From positions 20,673,851 to 20,737,850 of the forward strand of contig NC_079877.1 in NCBI RefSeq assembly GCF_029227915.1: 64,000 bases of DNA. The letters run 5' to 3'. The DNA is from Hydractinia symbiolongicarpus (Eukaryota; Cnidaria; Hydrozoa; Anthoathecata; Hydractiniidae). Position 1 is the first letter of the stretch. Each line of letters starts with the position of its first letter. Shown here piece after piece: positions 38,140 to 50,660 of this stretch. The translations under genes were made by a program, and so were the position numbers. The notes under the pieces are model-generated. The model searched no databases and was not told the DNA's origin. It worked only from the letters and a program-made list of their open reading frames with translations.

Positions 38140-41058
38140 ATGGCCTTTTACCGCCTAATAAAGGCCTTACACGTAAATCACATATTTCCACGAGCCTGCG
38201 CATGGTACCATTGCTCCAGTCCTTTCAATCTCAATGGACTACAACGTCCAAAGTCATTTTTCTTGACGCCAGGCGCTTATATTGCCTTCAACTACGAGCA
38301 TAGCCTTCTAAAAGCCGTAATATGGCCTTTTTGCCGCTTAATAAAGGCCTTACACGTAAATCGCATATTTCCACGAGCCTGCTCATTGTATCATTGGTCT
38401 AGTCGTTTTGGTTTCAAAGGACTATAACGTACCAGGTCGGTTTCCATAGCATCATTGCCTTATATCAACGTTAACTACGAGCATAGCCTTCTGAAAGCCG
38501 TGATATGGCCTTTTACCGCCTAATAAAGGCCTTACACGTAAATCACATATTTCCACGAGCCTGCGCATGGTACCATTGCTCCAGTCCTTTTAATCTCAAC
38601 GGACTACAACGTCCAAAGTCATTTTTCTTGACGCCGGGCATTTATATTGCCGTCAACTACGTGCATAGCTATCTAAAAGCCGTAATATGGCCTTTTGCCG
38701 CTGAATAAAGGCCTTACACCAAAATCACGTATTTCCACGAGACTGCACATGGTACCATAGGTCTAGTTCTTGCAGTCACAATGGACTACAACGTACCAAG
38801 TCGTTTTCCATGGCACCATTGCCTTATATCAACGTCAACTACGAGCATAGCTATCTGAAAGCCGTGATATGGCCTTTTACCGCCTAATAAAGACCTTACA
38901 CGTAAAACAATTATTTCCACGAGCCTGCGCATTGTACCATTGGTCTAGTCCTTTTTAGTCTCAAAGGACTACAACGTTCCAAGTCGGTTTCCTTGGCGTC
39001 CTGGCCTTATATCACCGTCAACTACGTGCGTAGCCTTCTAAAAGCCGTAATATGGCTTTTTGCGGCCTAATTAAGGCGTTACCCCAAAATCACGTATTTC
39101 CACCAGACTGCGCATTGTACCATTGGTCTAGTCCTTGCAGTCACAATGGACTACAACGTCCAAAGTCGTTTTCTTTGGCGCCATGGCCTTTTATCACAAT
39201 CAACTACGTGCATAGCCTTCTACAAGCCGTAGTATGGCCTTTTGCAGCCTAATTAAGGCCTTTCACGAAAATTATGTGCTTCCACAAGCCTGTGCATGGT
39301 ATCATTGTTCTAGTCCTTTCAGTCTCAATAGACTGCAACGTGCCAAGTCGTTTTACTTGGCGCCATGGCCTTATAACACTGTCAACCACGTGCATAGCCA
39401 TCTAAAGGACGTAGTATGGTCTTTTACGACATAATTAAGGCTGTACACTTAAACTACGTGGTTCCACGTGTCTGCACAGGCTGCCATGGGTGTAGTCCTT
39501 GCTGTCTCAATGGACTACAACGTCCAAAGTCAATTTTCTTCGCGCCATGCCCTTATATCACAATCAACTACGTGCATAGCCTTCTACAAGCCGTTATATG
39601 GCCTTTTGCAGCCTAATTAAGGCCTCACACGTAAATTACGTTGTTCTACAAGCCTGTGCATGGTATCATTGGTCTAATCCTTTCAGTCTCAATGGACTGC
39701 AACGTGCCAAGTCGTTTCCCATGGTGCCATTGCCTTATATCACCGTCATCTACGAGCATAGCCTTCTAAAAGCCGTAATATTGCTTTTTACCGCCTAATA
39801 AAGGCCTTACACGTAAATCACATATTTCCACGAGCCTGTGCATGGTACCATTTGCTCCAGTCCTTTTAATCTCAACGGACTACAACGTCCAAAGTCATTT
39901 TTCTTGACGCCAGGCGCTTATATTGCCGTCAACTACGTGCATAGCCATCTAAAAGCCGTAATATGGCCTTTTGCCGCTGAATAAAGGCCTTACACGACAG
40001 TCACATATTTTTACAAGCCTGCGCATGGTACCATTGGTCTAGTTCTCTCAATCTCAAAGGACTACAACGCCAAAGTCATTTTCCTTGGCGCCATGGCCTT
40101 ATATCACCATCAACTACATACATTGCCTTCTAAAAGCCGTAATATAGCCTTTTGCGGCATAATTAAGGCCTGTCACGTAAATTACGCAGTTCCACATGTT
40201 CGGGCAGATTGCCATTGGTCTTGTCCTTTTTGTCTTAAAGGACTACAACGATCCAAGTCGGTTTTCTTGACGCCGTGGCCTTATATCACAACTACATGCA
40301 TAGCTTTCTAAAAGCCGTATTATGGCTTTTTGCAGCCTAATTAAGGCCTTACACGTGAATTACGTGGTTCCACGTGTGCGCGCAGCTTGCCATTGGTCTA
40401 GTCATTGCAGTATCAATGGACTACAACGTCCCAAGCTGTTTTCTTTGACGCCATGCCCTTTTATCATCGTTAACTACGCGCATAGCCTTCTACAAGCCGT
40501 AGTATAGCCTTCTGCAGCCTAATTAATGCCTTACACGTAAATTACGTGGTTCCACAAGCCTGCGCATGGTATCATTGGTCTAGTCCTTTCAATGTCAATG
40601 GACTGCAACGTGCCAAGTCGTTTCCTTTGGCGCCACGGCCTTATATCACCGTCAACTACGTAAATAGCCTAGTAAAAGCCGTAACATGGTCTTTTACGAT
40701 ATTATTAACGCCCTACACTTAAATTACGTGGTTCCACGTGTCCACACAGGTTGCCATTGGTCTAGTCCTTGCAATCTTAAGGGACTACAACGTTCCAAGT
40801 CGGTTTCTTTGTTGTCATGGCCTTATATCACCATCAACTACGTGCAAAGCCTTCTAAAAGCCGTAATATAGCCTTTTGCGTCTTAAATAAGGCCTTACAC
40901 GTAAATTTCGTAGTTCCAAGTGTTCGCGCATATTGCCATTGGTCTAGTCCTTGCAGTCTCAATGGACTACAACGTCCCAAGTTGTTTTCCTTGACGTCAT
41001 GCCCTTAAATCAACGTCAACTACGAGCATAGCCTTCTAAAAGCCGTAATATGGCCTTT
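38140..41058 (+). repeat. Duplicated block, copy 2 (partner 30498-32870)
   Basis: This is the counterpart of the block at 30.5-32.9 kb, longer by about 546 bp (three monomers starting near 39234, 39416 and 39598). Its final part is also the start of the 3093-bp tandem duplication, so the long-range copying came before, or was separate from, that local event. Confidence 0.82.
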
Positions 41059-43390
41059 TGCCGCCTAATAAAGGCCTTACACGTAAGTCACATATTTTTA
41101 CAAGCCTGCGCATGGTACCATTGGTCTAGTTCTCTCAATCTCAAAGGACTACAACGCCAAAGTTATTTTCCTTGGCGCCATGGCCTTATATCACCATCAA
41201 CTACATACATTGCCTTCTAAAAGCCGTAATATAGCATTTTGCGGCATAATTAAGGCCTGTCACGTAAATTACGCAGTTCCACATGTTCGGGCAGATTGCC
41301 ATTGGTCTAGTCCTTGCTGTCTCAATGGAGTACAACGTCCCAAGTTGTTTTTCTTGTCGTCATGGCCTTATATCAACGTTAACTACGTGCATTGCCTTTC
41401 AAAAGCCGTAGTATGCCCTTTTGCAGCCTAATTAAGACCTTACACGTAAATAACGTGGTTCCACAAGCCTGCGCATGGTATCATTGGTCTAGTCCTTTCA
41501 GTTTCAATGGACTGTAACGTGCCAAGTCGTTTTTCTTGGCGCCATGGCCTTATATCACCGTCAACAACGTGCATAGCTATCTAAAAGCTGTAATATGGCC
41601 TTTTGCCGCCAAATAAAGGCCTTACACGTAAATCACACATTTCCACGAGCCTGCGCATGGTACCATTGGTCTGGTCCTTTTAGTTTCAAAGTACTACAAC
41701 GTTCCAAGTCGGTTTCCTTGGCGTCCTGGCCTTATATCACCGTCAACTACGTAAATAGCCTAGTAAAAGCCGTAACATGGTCTTTTACGATATAATTAAG
41801 GCCCTACACTTAAATTACGTGGTTCCACGTGTCCACACAGGTTGCCATGGGCCTAGTCCTTGCAATCTCAAGGGACTACAACGTTCCAAGTCGGTTTCTT
41901 TGTTGTCATGGCCTTATATCACCATCAACTACGTGCAAAGCCTTCTAAAAGCCGTAATATAGCCTTTTGCGTCTTAAATATGGCCTTACACGTAAATTTC
42001 GTAGTTCCAAGTGTTCGCGCATATTGCCATTGGTCTAGTCCTTGCAGTCTCAATGGACTACAACGTCCCAAGTGGTTTTCCTTGGCGCCATGCCATTGTA
42101 TCACCGTCAAGTGCGTGCATAGCCTTCTACAAGCCGTAGTATGGCCTTTTGTAGCCTAATTAAGGCCTTACACGTAAATTACCTGGTTCCACAAGCCTGC
42201 GCATGGTATCATTGGTCTAGTCCTTTCAGTCTCAATGGACTGCAACGTGCCAAGTTGTTTCCCATGGCGCCATTGCCCTATGTCAACGTCAACTACAAGC
42301 ATAGCTTTCTAAAAGCCGTTATATGGCTTTTTGCGGCCTAGTTAAGGCCTTACACGTGAATTACGTGGTTCCACGTGTCCGCGCAGCTTGCCATTGGTCT
42401 AGTCCGTGCAGCCTCAATGGACTACAACGTTAGAAGTCGGTTTCCTTGGCGTCATGGCCTTATATCAACGTTAACTACGTGCATTGCCTTTCAAAAGACG
42501 TAATATGGCTTTTTGCGGCCTAATTAAGGCCTTACACGTAAAACTACGTGGTTCCACGTGTCCGCGTAGCTTGCCATTGGTCTAGTCCGTGCAGCCTCAA
42601 TGGACTACAACGTTACAAGTCGGTTTCCTTGGCGTCATGGCCTTATATCAACGTTAAATACGTGCATTGCCTTTCAAAAGACGTAATATAGATTTTCGTG
42701 TTCTAATTAAGACCTTGCACGTAAATTACGTGGTTCCACAAGCCTGTGCATGGTATCATTAGTCTAGTCCTTTCAGTTTCAATGGACTGTAACGTACCAA
42801 GTCGTTTTTTTTGGCGCCATGGCCTTATATCACCGTCAACTACGTGCATAGCTATCTAAAAGCCGTAATATGGCCTTTTGCCGCTGAATACAGGCCTTAC
42901 ACAAAAGTCACCTGTTTCCACGAGACTTCGCTTGGTACCATTGGTCTAGTCCTTTTTAGTCTCAAAGGACTACAACCTTCAAAGTGGTTTTCCTTGACGC
43001 CATGCCCTTTATCATCGTCAACTAAGCGCATAGCCTTCTAAAAGCCGTAATAAGGCCTTTTGCGGCCTATTTAAGGCCTTACACGTGAATCACGTGGTTC
43101 CACGAGCCTGCGCATGGTACCATTGGTCTGGTACTTTTAGTTTCAAAGAACTACAAAGTTCCAATTCGGTTTCCTTGGCGTCCTGGCCTTATATCACCGT
43201 CAACTACGTGCGTAGCCTTCTAAAAGCCGTAGTATGGCTTTTTGCCGCCTAATAAGTCCTTACACGTAAATCACATATTTCCACGAGCCTGCGCATGGTA
43301 CCATTGGTCTGGTCCTTTTAGTTTCAAAGAACTACAACGTTCCAAGTCGGTTTCCTTGGCGTCCTGGCCTTATATCACCGTCAACTACGT
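40298..43390 (+). repeat. 17-monomer tandem duplication, copy 1 (3093 bp)
   Basis: All monomers here recur exactly 3093 bp downstream. I found no difference in the stretches compared, and every translated frame pair (41180/44273, 41595/44688, 41777/44870, 42141/45234, 42811/45904) is identical. The upstream edge is where 'gcatagctttctaaaagccgtattatgg' begins. Because 3093 is 17 units minus one base, the small indels are shared too. Confidence 0.93.
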
Positions 43391-46300
43391 GCATAGCTTT
43401 CTAAAAGCCGTATTATGGCTTTTTGCAGCCTAATTAAGGCCTTACACGTGAATTACGTGGTTCCACGTGTGCGCGCAGCTTGCCATTGGTCTAGTCATTG
43501 CAGTATCAATGGACTACAACGTCCCAAGCTGTTTTCTTTGACGCCATGCCCTTTTATCATCGTTAACTACGCGCATAGCCTTCTACAAGCCGTAGTATAG
43601 CCTTCTGCAGCCTAATTAATGCCTTACACGTAAATTACGTGGTTCCACAAGCCTGCGCATGGTATCATTGGTCTAGTCCTTTCAATGTCAATGGACTGCA
43701 ACGTGCCAAGTCGTTTCCTTTGGCGCCACGGCCTTATATCACCGTCAACTACGTAAATAGCCTAGTAAAAGCCGTAACATGGTCTTTTACGATATTATTA
43801 ACGCCCTACACTTAAATTACGTGGTTCCACGTGTCCACACAGGTTGCCATTGGTCTAGTCCTTGCAATCTTAAGGGACTACAACGTTCCAAGTCGGTTTC
43901 TTTGTTGTCATGGCCTTATATCACCATCAACTACGTGCAAAGCCTTCTAAAAGCCGTAATATAGCCTTTTGCGTCTTAAATAAGGCCTTACACGTAAATT
44001 TCGTAGTTCCAAGTGTTCGCGCATATTGCCATTGGTCTAGTCCTTGCAGTCTCAATGGACTACAACGTCCCAAGTTGTTTTCCTTGACGTCATGCCCTTA
44101 AATCAACGTCAACTACGAGCATAGCCTTCTAAAAGCCGTAATATGGCCTTTTGCCGCCTAATAAAGGCCTTACACGTAAGTCACATATTTTTACAAGCCT
44201 GCGCATGGTACCATTGGTCTAGTTCTCTCAATCTCAAAGGACTACAACGCCAAAGTTATTTTCCTTGGCGCCATGGCCTTATATCACCATCAACTACATA
44301 CATTGCCTTCTAAAAGCCGTAATATAGCATTTTGCGGCATAATTAAGGCCTGTCACGTAAATTACGCAGTTCCACATGTTCGGGCAGATTGCCATTGGTC
44401 TAGTCCTTGCTGTCTCAATGGAGTACAACGTCCCAAGTTGTTTTTCTTGTCGTCATGGCCTTATATCAACGTTAACTACGTGCATTGCCTTTCAAAAGCC
44501 GTAGTATGCCCTTTTGCAGCCTAATTAAGACCTTACACGTAAATAACGTGGTTCCACAAGCCTGCGCATGGTATCATTGGTCTAGTCCTTTCAGTTTCAA
44601 TGGACTGTAACGTGCCAAGTCGTTTTTCTTGGCGCCATGGCCTTATATCACCGTCAACAACGTGCATAGCTATCTAAAAGCTGTAATATGGCCTTTTGCC
44701 GCCAAATAAAGGCCTTACACGTAAATCACACATTTCCACGAGCCTGCGCATGGTACCATTGGTCTGGTCCTTTTAGTTTCAAAGTACTACAACGTTCCAA
44801 GTCGGTTTCCTTGGCGTCCTGGCCTTATATCACCGTCAACTACGTAAATAGCCTAGTAAAAGCCGTAACATGGTCTTTTACGATATAATTAAGGCCCTAC
44901 ACTTAAATTACGTGGTTCCACGTGTCCACACAGGTTGCCATGGGCCTAGTCCTTGCAATCTCAAGGGACTACAACGTTCCAAGTCGGTTTCTTTGTTGTC
45001 ATGGCCTTATATCACCATCAACTACGTGCAAAGCCTTCTAAAAGCCGTAATATAGCCTTTTGCGTCTTAAATATGGCCTTACACGTAAATTTCGTAGTTC
45101 CAAGTGTTCGCGCATATTGCCATTGGTCTAGTCCTTGCAGTCTCAATGGACTACAACGTCCCAAGTGGTTTTCCTTGGCGCCATGCCATTGTATCACCGT
45201 CAAGTGCGTGCATAGCCTTCTACAAGCCGTAGTATGGCCTTTTGTAGCCTAATTAAGGCCTTACACGTAAATTACCTGGTTCCACAAGCCTGCGCATGGT
45301 ATCATTGGTCTAGTCCTTTCAGTCTCAATGGACTGCAACGTGCCAAGTTGTTTCCCATGGCGCCATTGCCCTATGTCAACGTCAACTACAAGCATAGCTT
45401 TCTAAAAGCCGTTATATGGCTTTTTGCGGCCTAGTTAAGGCCTTACACGTGAATTACGTGGTTCCACGTGTCCGCGCAGCTTGCCATTGGTCTAGTCCGT
45501 GCAGCCTCAATGGACTACAACGTTAGAAGTCGGTTTCCTTGGCGTCATGGCCTTATATCAACGTTAACTACGTGCATTGCCTTTCAAAAGACGTAATATG
45601 GCTTTTTGCGGCCTAATTAAGGCCTTACACGTAAAACTACGTGGTTCCACGTGTCCGCGTAGCTTGCCATTGGTCTAGTCCGTGCAGCCTCAATGGACTA
45701 CAACGTTACAAGTCGGTTTCCTTGGCGTCATGGCCTTATATCAACGTTAAATACGTGCATTGCCTTTCAAAAGACGTAATATAGATTTTCGTGTTCTAAT
45801 TAAGACCTTGCACGTAAATTACGTGGTTCCACAAGCCTGTGCATGGTATCATTAGTCTAGTCCTTTCAGTTTCAATGGACTGTAACGTACCAAGTCGTTT
45901 TTTTTGGCGCCATGGCCTTATATCACCGTCAACTACGTGCATAGCTATCTAAAAGCCGTAATATGGCCTTTTGCCGCTGAATACAGGCCTTACACAAAAG
46001 TCACCTGTTTCCACGAGACTTCGCTTGGTACCATTGGTCTAGTCCTTTTTAGTCTCAAAGGACTACAACCTTCAAAGTGGTTTTCCTTGACGCCATGCCC
46101 TTTATCATCGTCAACTAAGCGCATAGCCTTCTAAAAGCCGTAATAAGGCCTTTTGCGGCCTATTTAAGGCCTTACACGTGAATCACGTGGTTCCACGAGC
46201 CTGCGCATGGTACCATTGGTCTGGTACTTTTAGTTTCAAAGAACTACAAAGTTCCAATTCGGTTTCCTTGGCGTCCTGGCCTTATATCACCGTCAACTAC

Positions 46301-46483
46301 GTGCGTAGCCTTCTAAAAGCCGTAGTATGGCTTTTTGCCGCCTAATAAGTCCTTACACGTAAATCACATATTTCCACGAGCCTGCGCATGGTACCATTGG
46401 TCTGGTCCTTTTAGTTTCAAAGAACTACAACGTTCCAAGTCGGTTTCCTTGGCGTCCTGGCCTTATATCACCGTCAACTACGT
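43391..46483 (+). repeat. 17-monomer tandem duplication, copy 2 (3093 bp)
   Basis: This is the second copy, directly abutting the first. Beyond 46483 the sequence switches to a 'gcatagccttctaaaagccgtagtatgg' version. The lack of visible divergence marks this as one of the youngest rearrangements in the window. An assembly duplication is the alternative. Confidence 0.93.
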
Positions 46484-46994
46484 GCATAGCCTTCTAAAAG
46501 CCGTAGTATGGCTTTTTGCGGCCTAATTAAGGAGTTACACGTGAATTACGTGGTTCTACGTGTCTGCGCAGCTTGCCATTGGTCTTTACCTTGCTGTCTT
46601 AATAGACTACCACGTTCCAAGTTCTTTTCCGTGGAGCCATGACCTGATATCACCTTCAACTGGGCGCATAGCCTTCTAAAGCCTGTAATATAGCATTTTG
46701 CGCCGAATAAAGGCCTTACACGTAAATTTCGTAGTTCCACGAGTCTGCGCATGGTGCCATTGGTCTAGTTGTCTCAGTCGCAAAGAACTACAAGGTCCAA
46801 AGTCATTTGCCTTAGCGCCATGCCCTTATATCACCGTCAACTACGTGCGTAGCCTTGTAAAGGCCGTAGTATGGCTTTTTGCGGCCTAATTAAAGCCTTA
46901 CACGTGAATTACGTGGTTCCACGTGTCCGCGCAGCTTGCGATTGGTCTAGTCTTTGCTGTCTCAATGGACCACTACGTCCCAAGCCGTTTTTCT

Positions 46995-47717
46995 TTGCGT
47001 CATAGCCTTATATCAACGTTAACTACGTGCATTGCCTTTCAAAAGCCGTAATATGGACTTTTGTGTTCTAGTTAAGGCCTTGCACGTAAATTACGTGGTT
47101 CCACGTGTCTGCGGAGGTTGCCATTGGTCTAGTCCTTGCTGTTTCCATGAACTACAACGTCCCAAGTCGTTTTCCTTGGCGCCATGCCCTTGTATCACCG
47201 TCAACTACGTACATAGCGTTCTAAAAGCCGATATATGGCTTTTTTCGGCGTAATTAGGGCCTTACACGTAAATAACGTGGTTCCACGTGTCCGCGCAGTT
47301 TGCCATTGGTCTAGTCTTTGCTGTCTCAATGGACTACAACATGCCAAGTCGTTTTCTTTGGCGCAATGGCCTGATATCACCTTTAACTTGACGCATAGCA
47401 TTCCGAAGCCTGCAATATGGCTTTCTACCGCCTAATAAAGACCTTACACGAAAATCACGTAGTTCCACGAGTCTGCGCATGGTGCCATTGGTCTAGTTGT
47501 CTCAGTCTCAAAGAACTACAAGGTCCAAAGTCACTTTCCTTAGCGCCATGCCCTTATATCACCGTCAACTACGTGCGTAGCCTTGTAAAGGCCGTAGTAT
47601 GGCTTTTTGCGCCCTAATTAAGGCCTTACACGTTAATTACGTGGTTCCACGTGTCCGCTCAGCTTGCCATTGGTCTAGTCCGTGCAGTCTCAATGGACTA
47701 CAACGTGCCAAGTCGTT
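46995..47717 (+). repeat. Four-monomer cassette M, copy 3 of 5
   Basis: It lies 13827 bp from copy 1 and, like copy 1, is followed by 'gttttctttggcgc'. Small differences include 'cctttaacttgacg' and 'cattccgaagcc'. Confidence 0.87.
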
Positions 47718-47907
47718 TTCTTTGGCGCAATGGCCTGATATCACCTTTAACTTGACGCATAGCCTTCTAAAGCCTGTAATATAGCATTTTGCGCCGAATA
47801 AAGGCCTTACACGTAAATTTCGTAGTTCCACGAGTCTGCGCATGGTGCCATTGGTCTAGTTGTCTCAGTCGCAAAGAACTACAAGGTCCAAAGTCATTTG
47901 CCTTAGC

Positions 47908-50660
47908 GCCATGCCCTTATATCACCTTCAACTAGTTGCATAGCCTTTTAAAAGCCGTTATATGGTCTTTTGCGGCCTAATTAAGGCCTTACACGCGAAT
48001 TACTTGATTCCACAAGCCTGTGCATGGTAGCATTGGTCTAGTCCTTTCAGTTACAATGGACTGTAATGTGCCAAGTCGTTTTTCTTGGCACCATGGCCTT
48101 ATATCACCATCAACTACGTGCATAGCTATCTAAAATCCGTAATATGGCCTTTTGCCGCTGAATACAGTCCTCACACGAAAGTCACGTGTTTCCACGAGAC
48201 TTCGCCTGGTACCATTGGTCTAGTCCTTTTAGTCTCAAAGGACTACAACGTTCAAAGTCAGTTTCCTTGACGCCATGGCCTTATATCAATGTCACGTACA
48301 TAGATAGCCTTCTAAAAGCCGTAATATGGCTTTTTGCGTCTTAAATAAGGCCTTACACGTAAATTTCGTAGTTCCACGTGTTCACGGATATTGCCATTGG
48401 TCTAGACCTTGCTGTCTGAATGGACTACAACGTCCCAACTCGTTTTCGTTGGCGTCATGGCCTTATATCAACGTTAACTACGTGCGTAGCCTTCTAAGGG
48501 CCGTAGTATGGCTTTTTGCCGCCTAATAACAGCCTTACACGTGAATTACGTGGTTCCACGTGTCCGTGCAGCTTGCCATTGGTCTAGTCCTTGCAGTCTC
48601 AATGGACTACAACGTCCCAAAGTCTTTTCCGTGGGGCCATGACCTGATATCACCTTCAACTAGGCGCATAGTCTTCTGAAGCCTGTATTATGGCCTTTTG
48701 CTGCCGAATTAAGGCCTTACACCAAAATCACGTATTTCCACGAGACTGCACTTGGTACCATTGGTCTAGTTCTTGCAGTCCCAATGGACTACAACGTTCA
48801 AAGTCGTTTTCTTCGGCGCCATGGCCTTTTATCACAATCAACTACGTGCATAACCTTCTAAAAGCCGTAATATGGCTTTTTGCGGCCTAATTAAGGCGTT
48901 ACACCAAAATCTCGTATTTCCACGAGACTGGGCATGGTACCATTGGTCTAGTCCTTGCAGTCACAATGGACTACAACGTCCAAAGTCGTTTTCTTTGGCC
49001 CCATGGCCTTTTATCACAATCAACTACGTGCATAGCCTTCTACAAGCCGTTATATGGCCTTTTGCAGCCTAATTAAGGCCTTACACGTAAATTACGTGGT
49101 TCTACAAGCCTGCGCATGGTATCATTGGTCAAATCCTTTCAGTCTCAATGGACTGCAACGTGCCAAGTCGTTTCCCATGGTGCCATTGCCTTATATCAAC
49201 GTCAACTACGAGCATAGCCTTCTAAAAGCCGTAATATGGCCTTTTTGCCGCTTAATAAAGGCCTTACACGTAAATCACATATTTCCACGAGCCTGTGCAT
49301 GGTACCATTGCTCCAGTCCTTTTAATCTCAACGGACTACAACGTCCAAAGTCATTTTTCTTGACACCAGGCATTTAGATTGCCGTCAACTACGTGCATAG
49401 CCATATAAAAGCCGTAATATGGCCTTTTGCCGCTGAATAAAGGCCTTACACCAAAATCACGTATTTCCACGAGACTGCACATGGTACCATTGGTCTAGTT
49501 CTTGCAGTCACAATGGACTACAACGTACCAAGTCGTTTTCCATGGCACCATTGCCTTATATCAACGTCAACTACGAGCATAGCCTTCTGAAAGCCGTGAT
49601 ATGGCCTTTTACCGCCTAATAAAGACCTTACACGTAAAACAATTATTTCCACGAGCCTGCGCATTGTACCATTGGTCTAGCCCTTGCAGTCTCAATGGAC
49701 TATAACGTCCAAAGTCGTTTTCCTTGGCGTCCTGGTGTTATATCACCGTCAACTACGTGCGTAGTTTTCTAAAAGCCGTAATATGTCTATTTGCGGCCTA
49801 ATTAAGGCGTTACACGTGAATTACGTGGTTCCACATGTTCGCGCAGCTTGCCATTGGTCTAGTCTTTGCAGTCTCAAGGGACTACAACGTTCCAAGTCGT
49901 TTTCCATGTCACCATGCCCTTATATCATCGTCAATTACGCGCATAGCCTTCTACAAGCCGTAGTATGGCCTTTTGCAGCCTAATTAAGGCCTTACACGTA
50001 AATTACGTGCTTCCACAAGTTGGCGCATGGTATCATTGGTCTAGTCCTTTCAGTCTCAATGGACTCCAACGTGCCAAGTCGTTTTACTTTGCGCCATAGC
50101 CTTATATCACCGTCAACTGCGTGCGAAGTTTTCTAAAAGCCGTAATATGGCCTTTTGCGGCCTAACTAAGGCGTTACACGTGAATTACGTAGTTCCACGT
50201 GTCTGCGCAGCTTGGCATTGGTCTAGTCCTTGCAGTCTCAATGGACTACAACGTCCCAAAGTCTTTTCCGTGGGGCCATGACCTGATATCACCTTCAACT
50301 AGGCGCATAGTCTTCTGAAGCCTGTATTATGGCCTTTTGCAGCCGAATAAAGGCCTTACACCAAAATCACGTATTTCCACGAGACTGCACATGGTACCAT
50401 TGGTCTAGTTCTTGCAGTCACAATGGACTACAACGTCCAAAGTCGTTTTCTTTGACGCCAGGCGCCTATATTGCCGTCAACTACGTGCATAGCCATCTAA
50501 AAGCCGTAATATGGCCTTTTGCCGCTGAATAAAGGCCTTACACGACAGTCACATGTTTCCACGAGACTTCGCATGCTACCATTGGTCTAGTCCTCTTAGT
50601 CTCAAAGCACTACAACGTTCCAAGTTCGTTTCCTTGACGAAATGGCCTTATATCACAGTC
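47908..50660 (+). repeat. Duplicated block, copy 2 (partner 33900-36470)
   Basis: This is the counterpart about 14 kb downstream, with one extra monomer at about 49240-49600. Together with cassette M copy 3 immediately upstream, it reproduces the order found at 33.2-36.5 kb. Confidence 0.87.
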
